From assembly GCF_018555685.1 (NCBI RefSeq), contig NZ_JAFLWW010000003.1:434001-498000 (forward strand): a stretch of DNA of 64,000 nt, given 5' to 3'. Below the pieces are notes generated by a model that had not been told where the DNA came from, made no database searches, and saw nothing but the letters and a program-made list of their open reading frames with translations. Made by a program: the position numbers and the translations under genes. Every line of letters starts with the position of its first letter. The first letter of the stretch is position 1. This stretch comes from Aminobacter anthyllidis (lineage in GTDB: Bacteria; Pseudomonadota; Alphaproteobacteria; Rhizobiales; Rhizobiaceae). Of the stretch, positions 26,167 to 34,830 are shown piece by piece.

Positions 26167-27480
26167 CTACTCCGCCGCCACCTTGGCCATCGGGTTGTTG
26201 GGATGCGTCGTCCAGTTGGCATAATGCGGCGACACCGGCTTGCCGGTGCGCTTGTCCATGGCGCCGACGGCCAGGGGCTCCATGGTGATGCAGTTCTCGA
26301 CCGGGCAGACGTTGACGCAGAGATTGCAGCCAACGCACTCCTCGTCGATCACCTCGAAGTGCCTGACACCGTCGACCATGCTGGTGATCGCCTGGTGCGA
26401 AGTGTCCTCGCAGGCGATGTGGCAGCGGCCGCACTTGATGCAGGCGTCCTGGTCGATATGCGCCTTGGCGACGTAGTTGAGGTTGAGATACTGCCAGTCG
26501 GTGACATTGGGCGTGGCGCGGCCGACAATGTCGTCGAGCGAGCGGTGGCCCTTCTCGTCCATCCAGTTTTCGAGACCGGCGATCATTTCCTGCACGATCT
26601 TGAAGCCGTAGGTCATCGCCGCTGTGCAAACCTGAACGTTGCCGGCACCGAGCGCCATGAACTCAGCCGCATCGCGCCAGGTGGTGATGCCGCCGATGCC
26701 CGAAATCGGCAGTCCGGCCGTCTCAGGGTCGCGCGCGATCTCGGCCACCATGTTCATGGCGATCGGCTTGACCGCCGGGCCGCAATAGCCGCCATGCGAA
26801 CCCTTGCCGTCGATTGTCGGCTCCGGCGCGAAGCTGTCGAGGTTGACGCCGGTGATCGAGTTGATGGTGTTGATCAGCGACACCGCGTCGGTGCCGCCGG
26901 CATGCGCCGCGCGCGCCGGCTTGCGCACGTCGGTGATGTTGGGCGTCAGCTTGGTGATGACGGGCATGCGCGTGTTTTGCTTGCACCAGCGCACGACCAT
27001 TTCGATATATTCGGGCACCTGGCCGACGGCCGCACCCATGCCGCGTTCCGACATGCCATGCGGGCAGCCGAAATTGAGCTCGATGCCATCGGCGCCGGTC
27101 TCCTCGACGACCGGCAGGATCGCCTTCCAGGCTTCCTCGACGCACGGCACCATCAGCGACACGACGATGGCCCTGTCGGGCCAGTCCATCTTGACCTGCT
27201 TGATCTCGCGCAGATTGGTCTGCAGGTCGCGATCGGTGATCAGCTCGATGTTGTTGAGGCCGAGCAGGCGGCGGTCGGCACCCCAGATCGCGCCATAGCG
27301 CGGGCCGTTGACGTTGACGACAGGCGGGCCTTCCTCGCCCAGCGTCTTCCACACGACACCGCCCCAACCCGCCTTGAAGGCGCGGACGACGTTGTAGGCC
27401 TTGTCGGTGGGTGGCGCGGAGGCCAGCCAGAACGGGTTGGGCGACTTGATGCCGACGAAATTGTTGCGGATGTCTGCCAT
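26167..27480 (-). CDS. preA: NAD-dependent dihydropyrimidine dehydrogenase subunit PreA
   Basis: 437 residues. Residues 1-310 form a dihydroorotate-dehydrogenase-type FMN barrel; NFGCPHGMSERGMG holds the catalytic cysteine (Cys139) and mobile loop seen in mammalian DPD. The C-terminal part has two 4Fe-4S motifs: CIKCGRCHIAC and CVGCNLCVNVCP. With PreT it reduces uracil and thymine to the 5,6-dihydro forms with NADH, the first step of the reductive pathway. It lies 11 nt after preT and 6 nt before the NTF2-like gene. Confidence 0.96.
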   Translation of the reverse strand: MADIRNNFVGIKSPNPFWLASAPPTDKAYNVVRAFKAGWGGVVWKTLGEEGPPVVNVNGPRYGAIWGADRRLLGLNNIELITDRDLQTNLREIKQVKMDWPDRAIVVSLMVPCVEEAWKAILPVVEETGADGIELNFGCPHGMSERGMGAAVGQVPEYIEMVVRWCKQNTRMPVITKLTPNITDVRKPARAAHAGGTDAVSLINTINSITGVNLDSFAPEPTIDGKGSHGGYCGPAVKPIAMNMVAEIARDPETAGLPISGIGGITTWRDAAEFMALGAGNVQVCTAAMTYGFKIVQEMIAGLENWMDEKGHRSLDDIVGRATPNVTDWQYLNLNYVAKAHIDQDACIKCGRCHIACEDTSHQAITSMVDGVRHFEVIDEECVGCNLCVNVCPVENCITMEPLAVGAMDKRTGKPVSPHYANWTTHPNNPMAKVAAE

Positions 27481-27491
27481 CTTGTCCTCCC

Positions 27492-28844
27492 TCAGCCGAT
27501 CAGGGCGCGGTTGATCGATTCAGCCGCGTCGCGTCCTTGCGCCACAGCCGAGACGGTCAGATCGTCGCCGCCTGCGATGCAGTCGCCACCGGCCCAGACC
27601 TTGGCGAGCGATGTACGCCCTTCGCCATCGACCTTGATGCGGCCGCCTTCCATGGCGATCGAAACGCCGCTGCCGTTGAGTGCTGCCGGCTCGAAGCTCT
27701 GGCCGATCGCCTTGAACACCTGGTCGGCGGCGAGCCTGACGATCTCGCCGGTGCCGGCGAGCTTGTCGCCCTTCATGGCGGTGTATTCGAGCTCGATGGC
27801 GACCACCTTGCCGCCGTCGGCGATGACCTGCTTGGGCTGCAGCCAGTGGCGGATGACGACGCCGTTGGCAGCGGCCAGATCCTGCTCGAAGCCCGAAGCG
27901 TTCATGTGCTCCTGGCCGCGGCGGTAGCAGATCGTCACCTCCTCGGCGCCGAGCAGCTTGGACTGCACGGCGGCGTCGACGGCCGTCATGCCGCCGCCGA
28001 TGACGACGACGCGGCGCCCGACCGGCAGGCCGGCGAGATCGCTCGACTGGCGCAAGGTGGAGATGAAGTCGACCGCATTGGAGACGCCTGAAGCGTCTTC
28101 GCCCTCGGCGCGCAGCGCGTTGACGCCGGCAAGGCCGAGGCCGAGGAACACGGCGTCGTAAGAGGCGGCCAGATCGGCGAGATGATAGTCGCGGCCGAGC
28201 GCCTTGCCGTTTTCGGTCGTAATGCCACCGATTGCTGTGACGTAGTCGACTTCGGCCTGGGCGAAATCGTCGGTGCTCTTATAGGCGGCGATGCCATATT
28301 CGTTGAGGCCGCCGGCCTTTGGCCGGGCTTCGAGGATGGTCACCTCATGGCCATGGCGCGCGAGCCTGTGCGCGGCCGCAAGACCAGCCGGGCCTGCACC
28401 GACGACGGCGATCTTCTTGCCGGTCGGCTCGGCGCGCTGGTAAAACTGCTTGCCCTGCGCCATCGCCACATCGGTGGCGTAGCGTTGCAGGCGGCCGATC
28501 TGCACCGGCTTGCCCTCGGCGACCTCGCGGACGCAGACTTCCTCGCACAATGTCTCGGTCGGGCAGACACGGGCGCACATGCCGCCGAGAATGTTCTGGT
28601 CGAAGATGGTCTTGGCCGAACCGATCGGATTGCCAGTCGAAATCTGGCGGATGAACATCGGGATGTCGATCGATGTCGGGCATGCCTGCATGCACGGCGC
28701 GTCGTAGCAGAAATAGCAACGATCGGACTCCACCAGCGCCTCGTGGTGGTCCAGCGCCGGGTGCAGGTCGGAGAAATTCTCGGCGTATTGAGTGGGCGCA
28801 AGGCGGCCGCCGACGATGCCTTCCTTGAAAAGACCTTCTGCCAT
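27492..28844 (-). CDS. preT: NAD-dependent dihydropyrimidine dehydrogenase subunit PreT
   Basis: 450 residues from the ATG at 28844 with GGGGAAC upstream. Similar to the GltD-like half of DPD: N-terminal Fe-S cysteines CYFCYDAPCMQACP and GGMCARVCPTETLCEEVC, an FAD motif VVGAGPAGLAAAHRLA, and an NAD(P) motif VVVIGGGMTAVDAA. It takes electrons from NADH and passes them through flavin and clusters to PreA. It is the first gene of the preT-preA-NTF2 operon, with a strong RutR-like box 54-71 nt upstream. Confidence 0.95.
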   Translation of the reverse strand: MAEGLFKEGIVGGRLAPTQYAENFSDLHPALDHHEALVESDRCYFCYDAPCMQACPTSIDIPMFIRQISTGNPIGSAKTIFDQNILGGMCARVCPTETLCEEVCVREVAEGKPVQIGRLQRYATDVAMAQGKQFYQRAEPTGKKIAVVGAGPAGLAAAHRLARHGHEVTILEARPKAGGLNEYGIAAYKSTDDFAQAEVDYVTAIGGITTENGKALGRDYHLADLAASYDAVFLGLGLAGVNALRAEGEDASGVSNAVDFISTLRQSSDLAGLPVGRRVVVIGGGMTAVDAAVQSKLLGAEEVTICYRRGQEHMNASGFEQDLAAANGVVIRHWLQPKQVIADGGKVVAIELEYTAMKGDKLAGTGEIVRLAADQVFKAIGQSFEPAALNGSGVSIAMEGGRIKVDGEGRTSLAKVWAGGDCIAGGDDLTVSAVAQGRDAAESINRALIG

Positions 28845-28897
28845 TCCAGTTCCCCAGTTTATTCTCGTTTTGAGGAAGCGTAGCACGTTCTAATTTT

Positions 28898-28915
28898 TTA
28901 TCAATTGGTCAATTT
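28898..28915 (-). promoter_or_regulatory. RutR-like operator overlapping the preT promoter
   Basis: On the minus strand the sequence reads TTGACCAATTGATAA, close to the RutR consensus TTGACCAnnTGGTCAA, in a very AT-rich 100-nt stretch. TTGACC could also act as the -35 hexamer, so binding would block preT transcription. Confidence 0.7.
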
Positions 28916-28997
28916 TTTGCGCAAGTGTTTGATTTTATTCAAAAATAAGATGATTATTTTGGTCAGGATTTGAGAGGTCTGAGTGACGCAATTCCGC

Positions 28998-29070
28998 TGG
29001 GGCAGGATGAAGGAAAAATGCCCCAACACCACGCGTCATCCCCGCTCTCGCTCCGCTCGGCCGGGATGAC
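28998..29070. repeat. Two adjacent stem-loops
   Basis: TGGGGCA (28998-29004) pairs with TGCCCCA (29019-29025), and GTCATCCC (29035-29042) pairs with GGGATGAC (29063-29070). They lie side by side downstream of no annotated plus gene and upstream of the preT promoter. Typical of short intergenic palindromes. Confidence 0.6.
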
Positions 29071-29609
29071 CGCGTCGGCGTTGCCGCCGATCGCTGCCGA
29101 GATCGGCTTCCCATCCTTCGACAGGCTCAGGATGAGGGGAGCCAAGTTTCTTCACTGCCACGCCCCGTTTCCGGTCTGGCCATTGTCAAAGAACACTCCC
29201 GTGTCGGGAGAAAAGTTCGGGAAGCGGGGCGCGAGGCCGTGCCTTCCGATTAGTGATATGTGGCGCGAACCTCGCGCTCCGCCGGCGATTTCTGTTCCCG
29301 CCTGTTCCGCTTCCGCAGGCCACCTTTAGCATTTGCGCTCTTCGGTGGTCTCACTAGCGCTCGTCCAGCGCACCCCGGGCGTAGTCCCGGGAGGGGAACC
29401 TTTCGGCGGAACCTCCCCGGGCGATGAGCTACGTTGGCCCGTCGCCGGAGGCGCCGGCTCCTCCCCACTGATCACCGTCGCGACCGGCGTTCCCGTGGGA
29501 GGAACTGGAGTGGATTGTACGGGAGGTTCGGAGGGCGTGGAAAATCGGGCGCGGCTATCCACGCGTGATGGTGACAGATGGTGACATCCAATCATCCATG
29601 TAGCGATCC

Positions 29610-29800
29610 TTCGCACCCCCCTCTGCCCTGCCGGGCATCTCCCCCACAAGGAGGGAGATCAGTCGCGTCCTCGACGACACCCATCCTGCGACGTTGCAAG
29701 GATCAGGCTTGCAAGGCTGCCGATTGGCTGCGAGGGCGATGGTGGCCTGATCTCCCCCCTTGAGGGGGAGATGCCCGGCAGGGCAGAGGGGGGCGCGAAG
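29610..29800. repeat. About 53-bp inverted repeat (RIME-like)
   Basis: The arm at 29610-29662 (CCCCTCTGCCCTGCCGGGCA, CTCCCCC and GGGAGATCAG within) is repeated inverted at 29747-29800 with only a few changes, enclosing 84 nt. The arms themselves contain a nested GCCCTGCCGGGC dyad. It looks like a non-autonomous palindromic element of the kind dispersed in rhizobial intergenic regions. Related stem sequences are at 48705-48797 and 63927-63973. Confidence 0.8.
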
Positions 29801-29891
29801 AAATGAGGCGTCTCTGGAAAGCCGGAACCGCTTCAATCGCGACAGCAAGAAAAGGCAAAGGCGTGGAGAACCTCTCCACGCCCGCACCTGA

Positions 29892-30233
29892 TCAAGCCTC
29901 CGGCATCACCTCATCGTCTTCGTGGACTAGAACCTGATTGCCCCAATATCGGAGGACGGCAGCGGAGCTGAGGATAAGTTCGAACCAGTCCCCTCCATCC
30001 TGGTAAGGATCGCCGATCCCCCCGGTCATGCCTTGCAAGCTGAACACGCCATCCTGCACGCTTTTGACGAAAACATGCCATTTCAACTGCTGTCCGTCGA
30101 ACAGGACAAAAATCTCGTCCTGATTGGACTCGTCTATCTCTACGGAGTAGAGGCCATTAGAGGACTGAAATGCGATGGACCGCCGTCCGAAATTGGCAGT
30201 CTCATGGTCCCCGATCCTTGTCCCTTCTCCCAT
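29892..30233 (-). CDS. Hypothetical protein
   Basis: 113 residues from the ATG at 30233, which has GGGGGGAG just upstream; a GTG at 30254 is the alternative. The protein is acidic with no signal peptide or membrane segment, and alternates short hydrophobic strands (IAFQSSNGLYSVEIDE, EIFVLFDGQQLKWHVFVKSV), suggesting a small all-beta fold. I do not recognise a family. Less GC-rich than its neighbours. Its isolation between a repeat-filled spacer and an ABC operon suggests an acquired or orphan gene. Confidence 0.6.
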   Translation of the reverse strand: MGEGTRIGDHETANFGRRSIAFQSSNGLYSVEIDESNQDEIFVLFDGQQLKWHVFVKSVQDGVFSLQGMTGGIGDPYQDGGDWFELILSSAAVLRYWGNQVLVHEDDEVMPEA

Positions 30234-30363
30234 TGCTCCCCCCGAACTGAACACAGGCGCACCATACCTGCGACTTGTTGCTCAGCCGAGAAGATAGACA
30301 CTCCCGTAACCCGTCAACAGAGGTTGGCGAAAGCGTAGAGGAACGACCTCGCCACCCCACCCT

Positions 30364-32499
30364 TCACGCCTCCGGCGTGATGTCGTGCGCGCCCGATACC
30401 GCGCCCTTGCCCATGCTGATGACCGGCTCCATGGCATCGAAGGCGCTGGGCGGCAGGTGGCACTTGATCTGGTGGCCACCTCCCATCTCGCGCACCGGCG
30501 GCACCTGGGTTTCGCAGAGATTGCCCGGCACCTGGGACTTGTAGCGGCAGCGCGTCTGGAACGGGCAGCCCGACGGCGGGTTCATCGCCGAGGGAATGTC
30601 GCCCTCCAGCACGATGTGTTTCTTCACCACCGACGTATCGGCGATCGGAATCGCCGAGAGCAGTGCTTCCGTATACGGGTGATAGGGAGGGGAAAAAATC
30701 TGGTCGGTGGTGCCCTGCTCGACGATGTGGCCAAGATACATGACCACCACGCGGTCGGCGATGTAGCGCACCACGGAGAGGTCGTGGCTGATGAACAGCA
30801 TCGTCGTCTTCGACTTGCGCTGGATGTCCATCAAAAGCTCGGTCACCGCCGCCTGGACGGAGACGTCGAGCGCCGAAACCGGCTCGTCGGCGACGACGAC
30901 ACGGGCCTCACCGGCAAAGGCACGGGCAACGCCGATGCGCTGCTTCTGCCCGCCCGAGAGCTGGCGCGGCATGCGTTCGGCGAAAGCGCGTGGCAGCTTG
31001 ACCAGATCAAGCAGTTCCAGCATGCGCTGCTTTCGATCAGCGGCGGTCTTGCCGATCTTGAATTTTTCCAGCGTGCGGACGATCTGCGACCCGACCGAAT
31101 GGCTCGGGTTGAGCGTGTCGAACGGGTTCTGGAATACCATCTGGATCGCCGACACTGTCGCGACGTCACGGTCCTCGATGCCGGTCGACTGGATCTCCTT
31201 GTTGCCGAGCAGCACCTTGCCGGAGCTTGCCGTCTCGAGGCCGAGCAGCACCTTGGCCAAAGTCGACTTTCCGCAGCCGGATTCACCGACGATGGCGACG
31301 GTCTCGGATTCGCGCGCCTGGAAGCTGATCGTCTCGTTGGCCTTGACGACCCTGCCCTCGCCGCTCGAGCCGAACACCTCGTTGCCGCCGACGCGGTAGT
31401 ATTTTTTCAGGTCCTCGATCCTCAGCACGGGCGCCCCGGGCTTGACCGGCTCGTGCTTCTTTTCGGCACCGGGCGGAAAGGCCGTCCAGTCGATCTCGTT
31501 GAAGCGCACGCAGCGGCTGAAATGGCCGTCGTGACCAGTGACCGGGATCATCGGGATCTCGTCGGCGTTGCACAGGCCTTCAACGAAATGGTGGCAGCGC
31601 GGGCCGAAATTGCAGCCCTTGGGGCGCTGGTGCGGCAGCGGCAGCTGGCCGGGAATGGCGACAAGCGGGCGCGAATTCTTGTCCGCTCCCGGCAACGGGA
31701 TCGAGCGGAACAGCCCTTGCGTATAGGGATGGCGCATCCGGTCGAAGACGTCCTTGATCGAGCCGGTCTCGACCGCCTCGCCTGAATACATCACCGTGAT
31801 GCGGTCGCAGGTCTCGAGGATCAGGCCGAGATTGTGCGACACGAAGATCATCGAGGTGCCGAACTGCTTCCCCAGCCCCTTGACCAGTTGCACAATGCCG
31901 GCCTCGACGGTGACATCGAGCGCGGTGGTCGGCTCGTCGAGCAACAGCAGCGCCGGATTGGACAACAGCGCCATGGCGATGACAATGCGCTGCTGCTGGC
32001 CGCCGGAAAGCTGATGCGGGAACGAGCGCATCATGCGCTCGGGATCGGGCAGCTTGACGGAGCGCACCATTTCGAGGGCGCGTTTGTAGGCCTCGTCCTT
32101 CGACACCTTGTCGTGGATCATCGGCACTTCCATCAGCTGCTGGCCGACCTTCATCGCCGGGTTCAGGCTGGCCATCGGCTCCTGGTAGATCATGGCGATC
32201 TTGTTGCCGCGGATGGAGCGCAGCTCCTCGTCGGACATGTCGCCCATGTCCTTGCCCTGGAACCTGATGCGGCCGCCGACGATCTTTCCGATGTTGGAGA
32301 GGTCGCGCATGATGCCGAGCGAAACCGTCGACTTGCCGCAACCGCTCTCGCCGACGATACCCATCGCCTCGCCCGGCATGACGGTGCAGGAGAAGTCCAT
32401 CACCGCGGGGATTTCACCGCGCCGGGTGAAGAAGGAGATCGACAGGTTCTCGATCTCGAGGATTGGTTCGGCGGTGGCGTTTCTGACGGCTTCGTTCAT
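30364..32499 (-). CDS. Fused double-ATPase of a peptide-type ABC importer (DppD-DppF)
   Basis: 711 residues with two complete OppD/OppF-type cassettes in one chain. Walker A GESGCGKST occurs twice (about residues 50 and 425), with signatures LSGGQQQR and LSGGQKQR and Walker [13 protein letters not shown] and VVVADEPVSALD. Each half ends in the oligopeptide-transporter C-terminal region with clustered cysteines (GCNFGPRCHH; GCPFQTRCRYKS) that may bind Fe-S, as in OppD/DppD. The ATG at 32499 has AAGGAGAG upstream. It energises the two permeases encoded just upstream. Confidence 0.93.
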   Translation of the reverse strand: MNEAVRNATAEPILEIENLSISFFTRRGEIPAVMDFSCTVMPGEAMGIVGESGCGKSTVSLGIMRDLSNIGKIVGGRIRFQGKDMGDMSDEELRSIRGNKIAMIYQEPMASLNPAMKVGQQLMEVPMIHDKVSKDEAYKRALEMVRSVKLPDPERMMRSFPHQLSGGQQQRIVIAMALLSNPALLLLDEPTTALDVTVEAGIVQLVKGLGKQFGTSMIFVSHNLGLILETCDRITVMYSGEAVETGSIKDVFDRMRHPYTQGLFRSIPLPGADKNSRPLVAIPGQLPLPHQRPKGCNFGPRCHHFVEGLCNADEIPMIPVTGHDGHFSRCVRFNEIDWTAFPPGAEKKHEPVKPGAPVLRIEDLKKYYRVGGNEVFGSSGEGRVVKANETISFQARESETVAIVGESGCGKSTLAKVLLGLETASSGKVLLGNKEIQSTGIEDRDVATVSAIQMVFQNPFDTLNPSHSVGSQIVRTLEKFKIGKTAADRKQRMLELLDLVKLPRAFAERMPRQLSGGQKQRIGVARAFAGEARVVVADEPVSALDVSVQAAVTELLMDIQRKSKTTMLFISHDLSVVRYIADRVVVMYLGHIVEQGTTDQIFSPPYHPYTEALLSAIPIADTSVVKKHIVLEGDIPSAMNPPSGCPFQTRCRYKSQVPGNLCETQVPPVREMGGGHQIKCHLPPSAFDAMEPVISMGKGAVSGAHDITPEA

Positions 32500-32510
32500 G
32501 ACGCTCTCCT

Positions 32511-33668
32511 TCAATCCTTCATCGATTGTTCGCGCAGCGCATCGGCAAGAAGGTTGAGGCCGAGCACGAAGGACATCAGCGCGATTGTCGGCGGCAGTGC
32601 CGGGTGGATGAACGAGCGCAGCAACCGGCTGGCGTCCTTGATCGCGGTGCCCCAGTCGGGGCTTTCGGGCGCGAGGCCAAGGCCGAAATAGCCGAGCGTG
32701 CCGAGCAGGATGGTGGTGTAGCCGATGCGCAGGCAGGCATCGACGATGAGGGGGCCACGGGCGTTGGGCAGGATCTCCCACAGCATGATGTACCAAGGCG
32801 TCTCGCCGCGTGTCTGGGCGGCGGCAACGTAGTCGCGCGTCTTGATGTCCATGGTCAGGCCACGCACGATGCGGAACACACCGGGGCTGGAGGCGAAGAC
32901 GACGGCGACGAAGATGTTGAGCTGGTTGGGCTCGATCGAGACGATGCCGAACGGGTCGGCATTGAAGACGAGGCCGGCATAGATCCAGCCGCCGAACACA
33001 AGCGTTATGCCGAGCAACAGATAGATGCGGTCCGGCCGGTCCTTGAAGCGGGTGTAAAACAGCACCGAGAAGAAGATGATCGGGAACAGGAAGAACAACC
33101 CCGCCAGCGCATAGGGTATGGGCGTGTCCATGATCCCCGGCGTGACCAGCAGGTAAAACAGCAGGATGACGGGGAAGGCCAGCACGAGGTTGGCGAGGAA
33201 CGACAGGACGGAGTCGATACGTCCGCCATAATAGCCCGCCGGCAGCCCGAGCGTGATGCCGACCATCAGCGCGAACATGGTGGCGGCAGGCGCGATGATC
33301 AGCACGATCTGGCTGCCATGGACCATGCGCGAGAACACGTCGCGCGCAAGCTTGTCGCCGCCGAAGAGGTAGGTCAGTCCGGATGCCGGCTCGATGGCAC
33401 CGGGCAGCGCATCCTTCATGACGGGAATCTGCGCTAGCGGGTCGAATGGCGCGACCTCGGCGGCGAAGATCGCCGTGAACAGCCAGAAAAAGCAGATCGA
33501 CACGCCGGCGATGCCGACGCCTGAATCGAAGAGCTGGCCGTAGAGACCGAGATGCTTGCGGAAGTTGAAGCTGGCGACCAGCACGATGGCCATCGCCAGC
33601 CACACCGGCCAGAAGCGGGCCAGCACGCCGAGGAAGACCTGGAAACCGCCGATATATTCGATCTGCAT
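32511..33668 (-). CDS. ABC transporter permease, DppC/OppC type (enlarged)
   Basis: 385 residues, about 85 longer than usual DppC. The N-terminus is followed by AEVAPFDPLAQ and FGGDKLARDVFSR, typical of OppC/DppC. The permease core has the EAA loop VAAAQTRGETPWYIMLWEIL (about 281-300) and ends with GTLGYFGLGLAPESPDWG. Between GYYGGRIDSVLSF (150) and the EAA loop sits an insertion of about 70-80 residues with two extra hydrophobic stretches. It forms a heterodimer with the DppB-type protein encoded 11 nt upstream. Confidence 0.92.
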   Translation of the reverse strand: MQIEYIGGFQVFLGVLARFWPVWLAMAIVLVASFNFRKHLGLYGQLFDSGVGIAGVSICFFWLFTAIFAAEVAPFDPLAQIPVMKDALPGAIEPASGLTYLFGGDKLARDVFSRMVHGSQIVLIIAPAATMFALMVGITLGLPAGYYGGRIDSVLSFLANLVLAFPVILLFYLLVTPGIMDTPIPYALAGLFFLFPIIFFSVLFYTRFKDRPDRIYLLLGITLVFGGWIYAGLVFNADPFGIVSIEPNQLNIFVAVVFASSPGVFRIVRGLTMDIKTRDYVAAAQTRGETPWYIMLWEILPNARGPLIVDACLRIGYTTILLGTLGYFGLGLAPESPDWGTAIKDASRLLRSFIHPALPPTIALMSFVLGLNLLADALREQSMKD

Positions 33669-33679
33669 GCGGCCGTCTC

Positions 33680-34717
33680 CTACTGAACCCGGATGCGGGG
33701 ATTGAGATAGGCGTAGCCGACATCGGAGATCAGCTGCGTCACCAGGACCACGAAGACCGAGACCAGCGAGCAGCCGAGCAGAAGGTCGATGTCGTTGTTG
33801 CCGGCGGCTTCAACAAGCGTGAAGCCGAAACCCTGGTAGCGGAACATCGTCTCGACGATGACAACACCGGTGAGCAGCCATGGAAACTGCAGCATGATGA
33901 CGGTGAACGGCGCAATCAGCGCGTTGCGCAAAGCGTGCTTGACCACCACGTTGCCAAAGGAAAGCCCCTTGAGCCGGGCGGTGCGGATGTATTGCTGGGT
34001 CATGACCTCGACCATCGAGGCGCGGGTCATGCGCGCGATGTAGCCGATGCCATAGATCGCCATGGTCATCACAGGCAGGGTGAAATTGTAGAAGGTGATG
34101 CCCTGCGATGTGGCGCTTGCCGCCGAGCCGTTGAACCAGCCCAGCCATGAGGCGAAGATGACGGTGAAGATGACGCCGGAGACATATTCCGGGGTCGCCG
34201 TGGTGGCGATCGAGGCCACCGACAGCGTTCGGTCGGTGCGCGATCCCTCGCGCATGCCGGCGAAGATGCCGATCAACAGCGCGATCGGCACCATCGTCAC
34301 CATGACCCAGAACATCAGGATGCCAGTGGCACCGAGTGCGGGGAACAGCTTTGACGCGACGGTGGTCTTGAACTTGGTCGAGCAGCCGAAATCGCCTTGC
34401 AGCACGCCGGAGAATTGCGGCACCGACGGCTCGTTGCAGAAGGAGAAGCGCGGCACGGCCTGTCCGGTGGCCGGGTCGATGTTCGGCTGCTTCGGCATCA
34501 CCCCGAGCCATTGGCCATAGCGGACGAAGAAGTTCTGCCGATAGCCGTTGCGCTGCAGCCAGCTTTCAAGCTGCTCGGAGGTGGCGCGCATCTCGGTCTG
34601 GCTGATCGCCAGCTTCTTCAGGTTGGGATCGAGGTTGATCAGGAAAAAGACGACAAGCGTCAGGCAGAGCATCGTCAGCCCGATGACCCCGAGGCGCCTG
34701 AGGATGAATGAAAGCAC
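33680..34717 (-). CDS. ABC transporter permease, DppB/OppB type
   Basis: 345 residues with an N-terminal helix, a periplasmic loop of about 90 residues (containing NIDPATGQ and the cysteine of RFSFCNEP) and a C-terminal permease core with the EAA loop YIRTARLKGLSFGNVVVKHA. The start is GTG at 34717 with AGGGGG 5 nt upstream, giving the usual DppB N-terminus (LSFILRRLGVIGL). It pairs with the DppC-like permease. The periplasmic loop is larger than in classic DppB. Confidence 0.9.
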   Translation of the reverse strand: MLSFILRRLGVIGLTMLCLTLVVFFLINLDPNLKKLAISQTEMRATSEQLESWLQRNGYRQNFFVRYGQWLGVMPKQPNIDPATGQAVPRFSFCNEPSVPQFSGVLQGDFGCSTKFKTTVASKLFPALGATGILMFWVMVTMVPIALLIGIFAGMREGSRTDRTLSVASIATTATPEYVSGVIFTVIFASWLGWFNGSAASATSQGITFYNFTLPVMTMAIYGIGYIARMTRASMVEVMTQQYIRTARLKGLSFGNVVVKHALRNALIAPFTVIMLQFPWLLTGVVIVETMFRYQGFGFTLVEAAGNNDIDLLLGCSLVSVFVVLVTQLISDVGYAYLNPRIRVQ

Positions 34718-34830
34718 TGTCGCCCCCTGCCTGTTGGGTTGGGCTCCGTATCAGGCGGCCCGGCATGACCGGGACTGCCTGGCGAACAGCGGGAGGGACG
34801 CCAACGTCCCTCCCCTCAACAGTGGACGGC

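Larger units (their letters stand above)
28920..29891. other. Gene-poor region rich in hairpins
   Basis: About 970 nt without a convincing gene. The first part is AT-rich upstream sequence of preT. The rest carries stem-loops (28998-29025, 29035-29070, 29112-29134, and a GC-rich one near 29380-29422) and a long inverted repeat (29610-29800). Short open frames here are proline/serine rich and look non-coding. The stretch looks like accumulated short intergenic repeats, possibly gene remnants. Confidence 0.6.

Noticed and set aside
25789-27927. 712-codon plus-strand frame opposite preA/preT
   Set aside because: Antisense shadow of PreA, which has intact FMN and Fe-S motifs.
29326-29649. Possible 107-residue minus-strand gene
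   Set aside because: Low-complexity Pro/Ser/Thr sequence overlapping an inverted repeat; no ribosome site; probably non-coding.
28998-29800. CRISPR array
   Set aside because: Repeats are inverted, differ in sequence and lack regular spacing.
30364-33723. A continuous 1119-codon minus-strand frame
   Set aside because: The part upstream of 32499 is an out-of-frame reading of the DppC permease gene. The true ATPase start is the ATG at 32499 with a strong Shine-Dalgarno.
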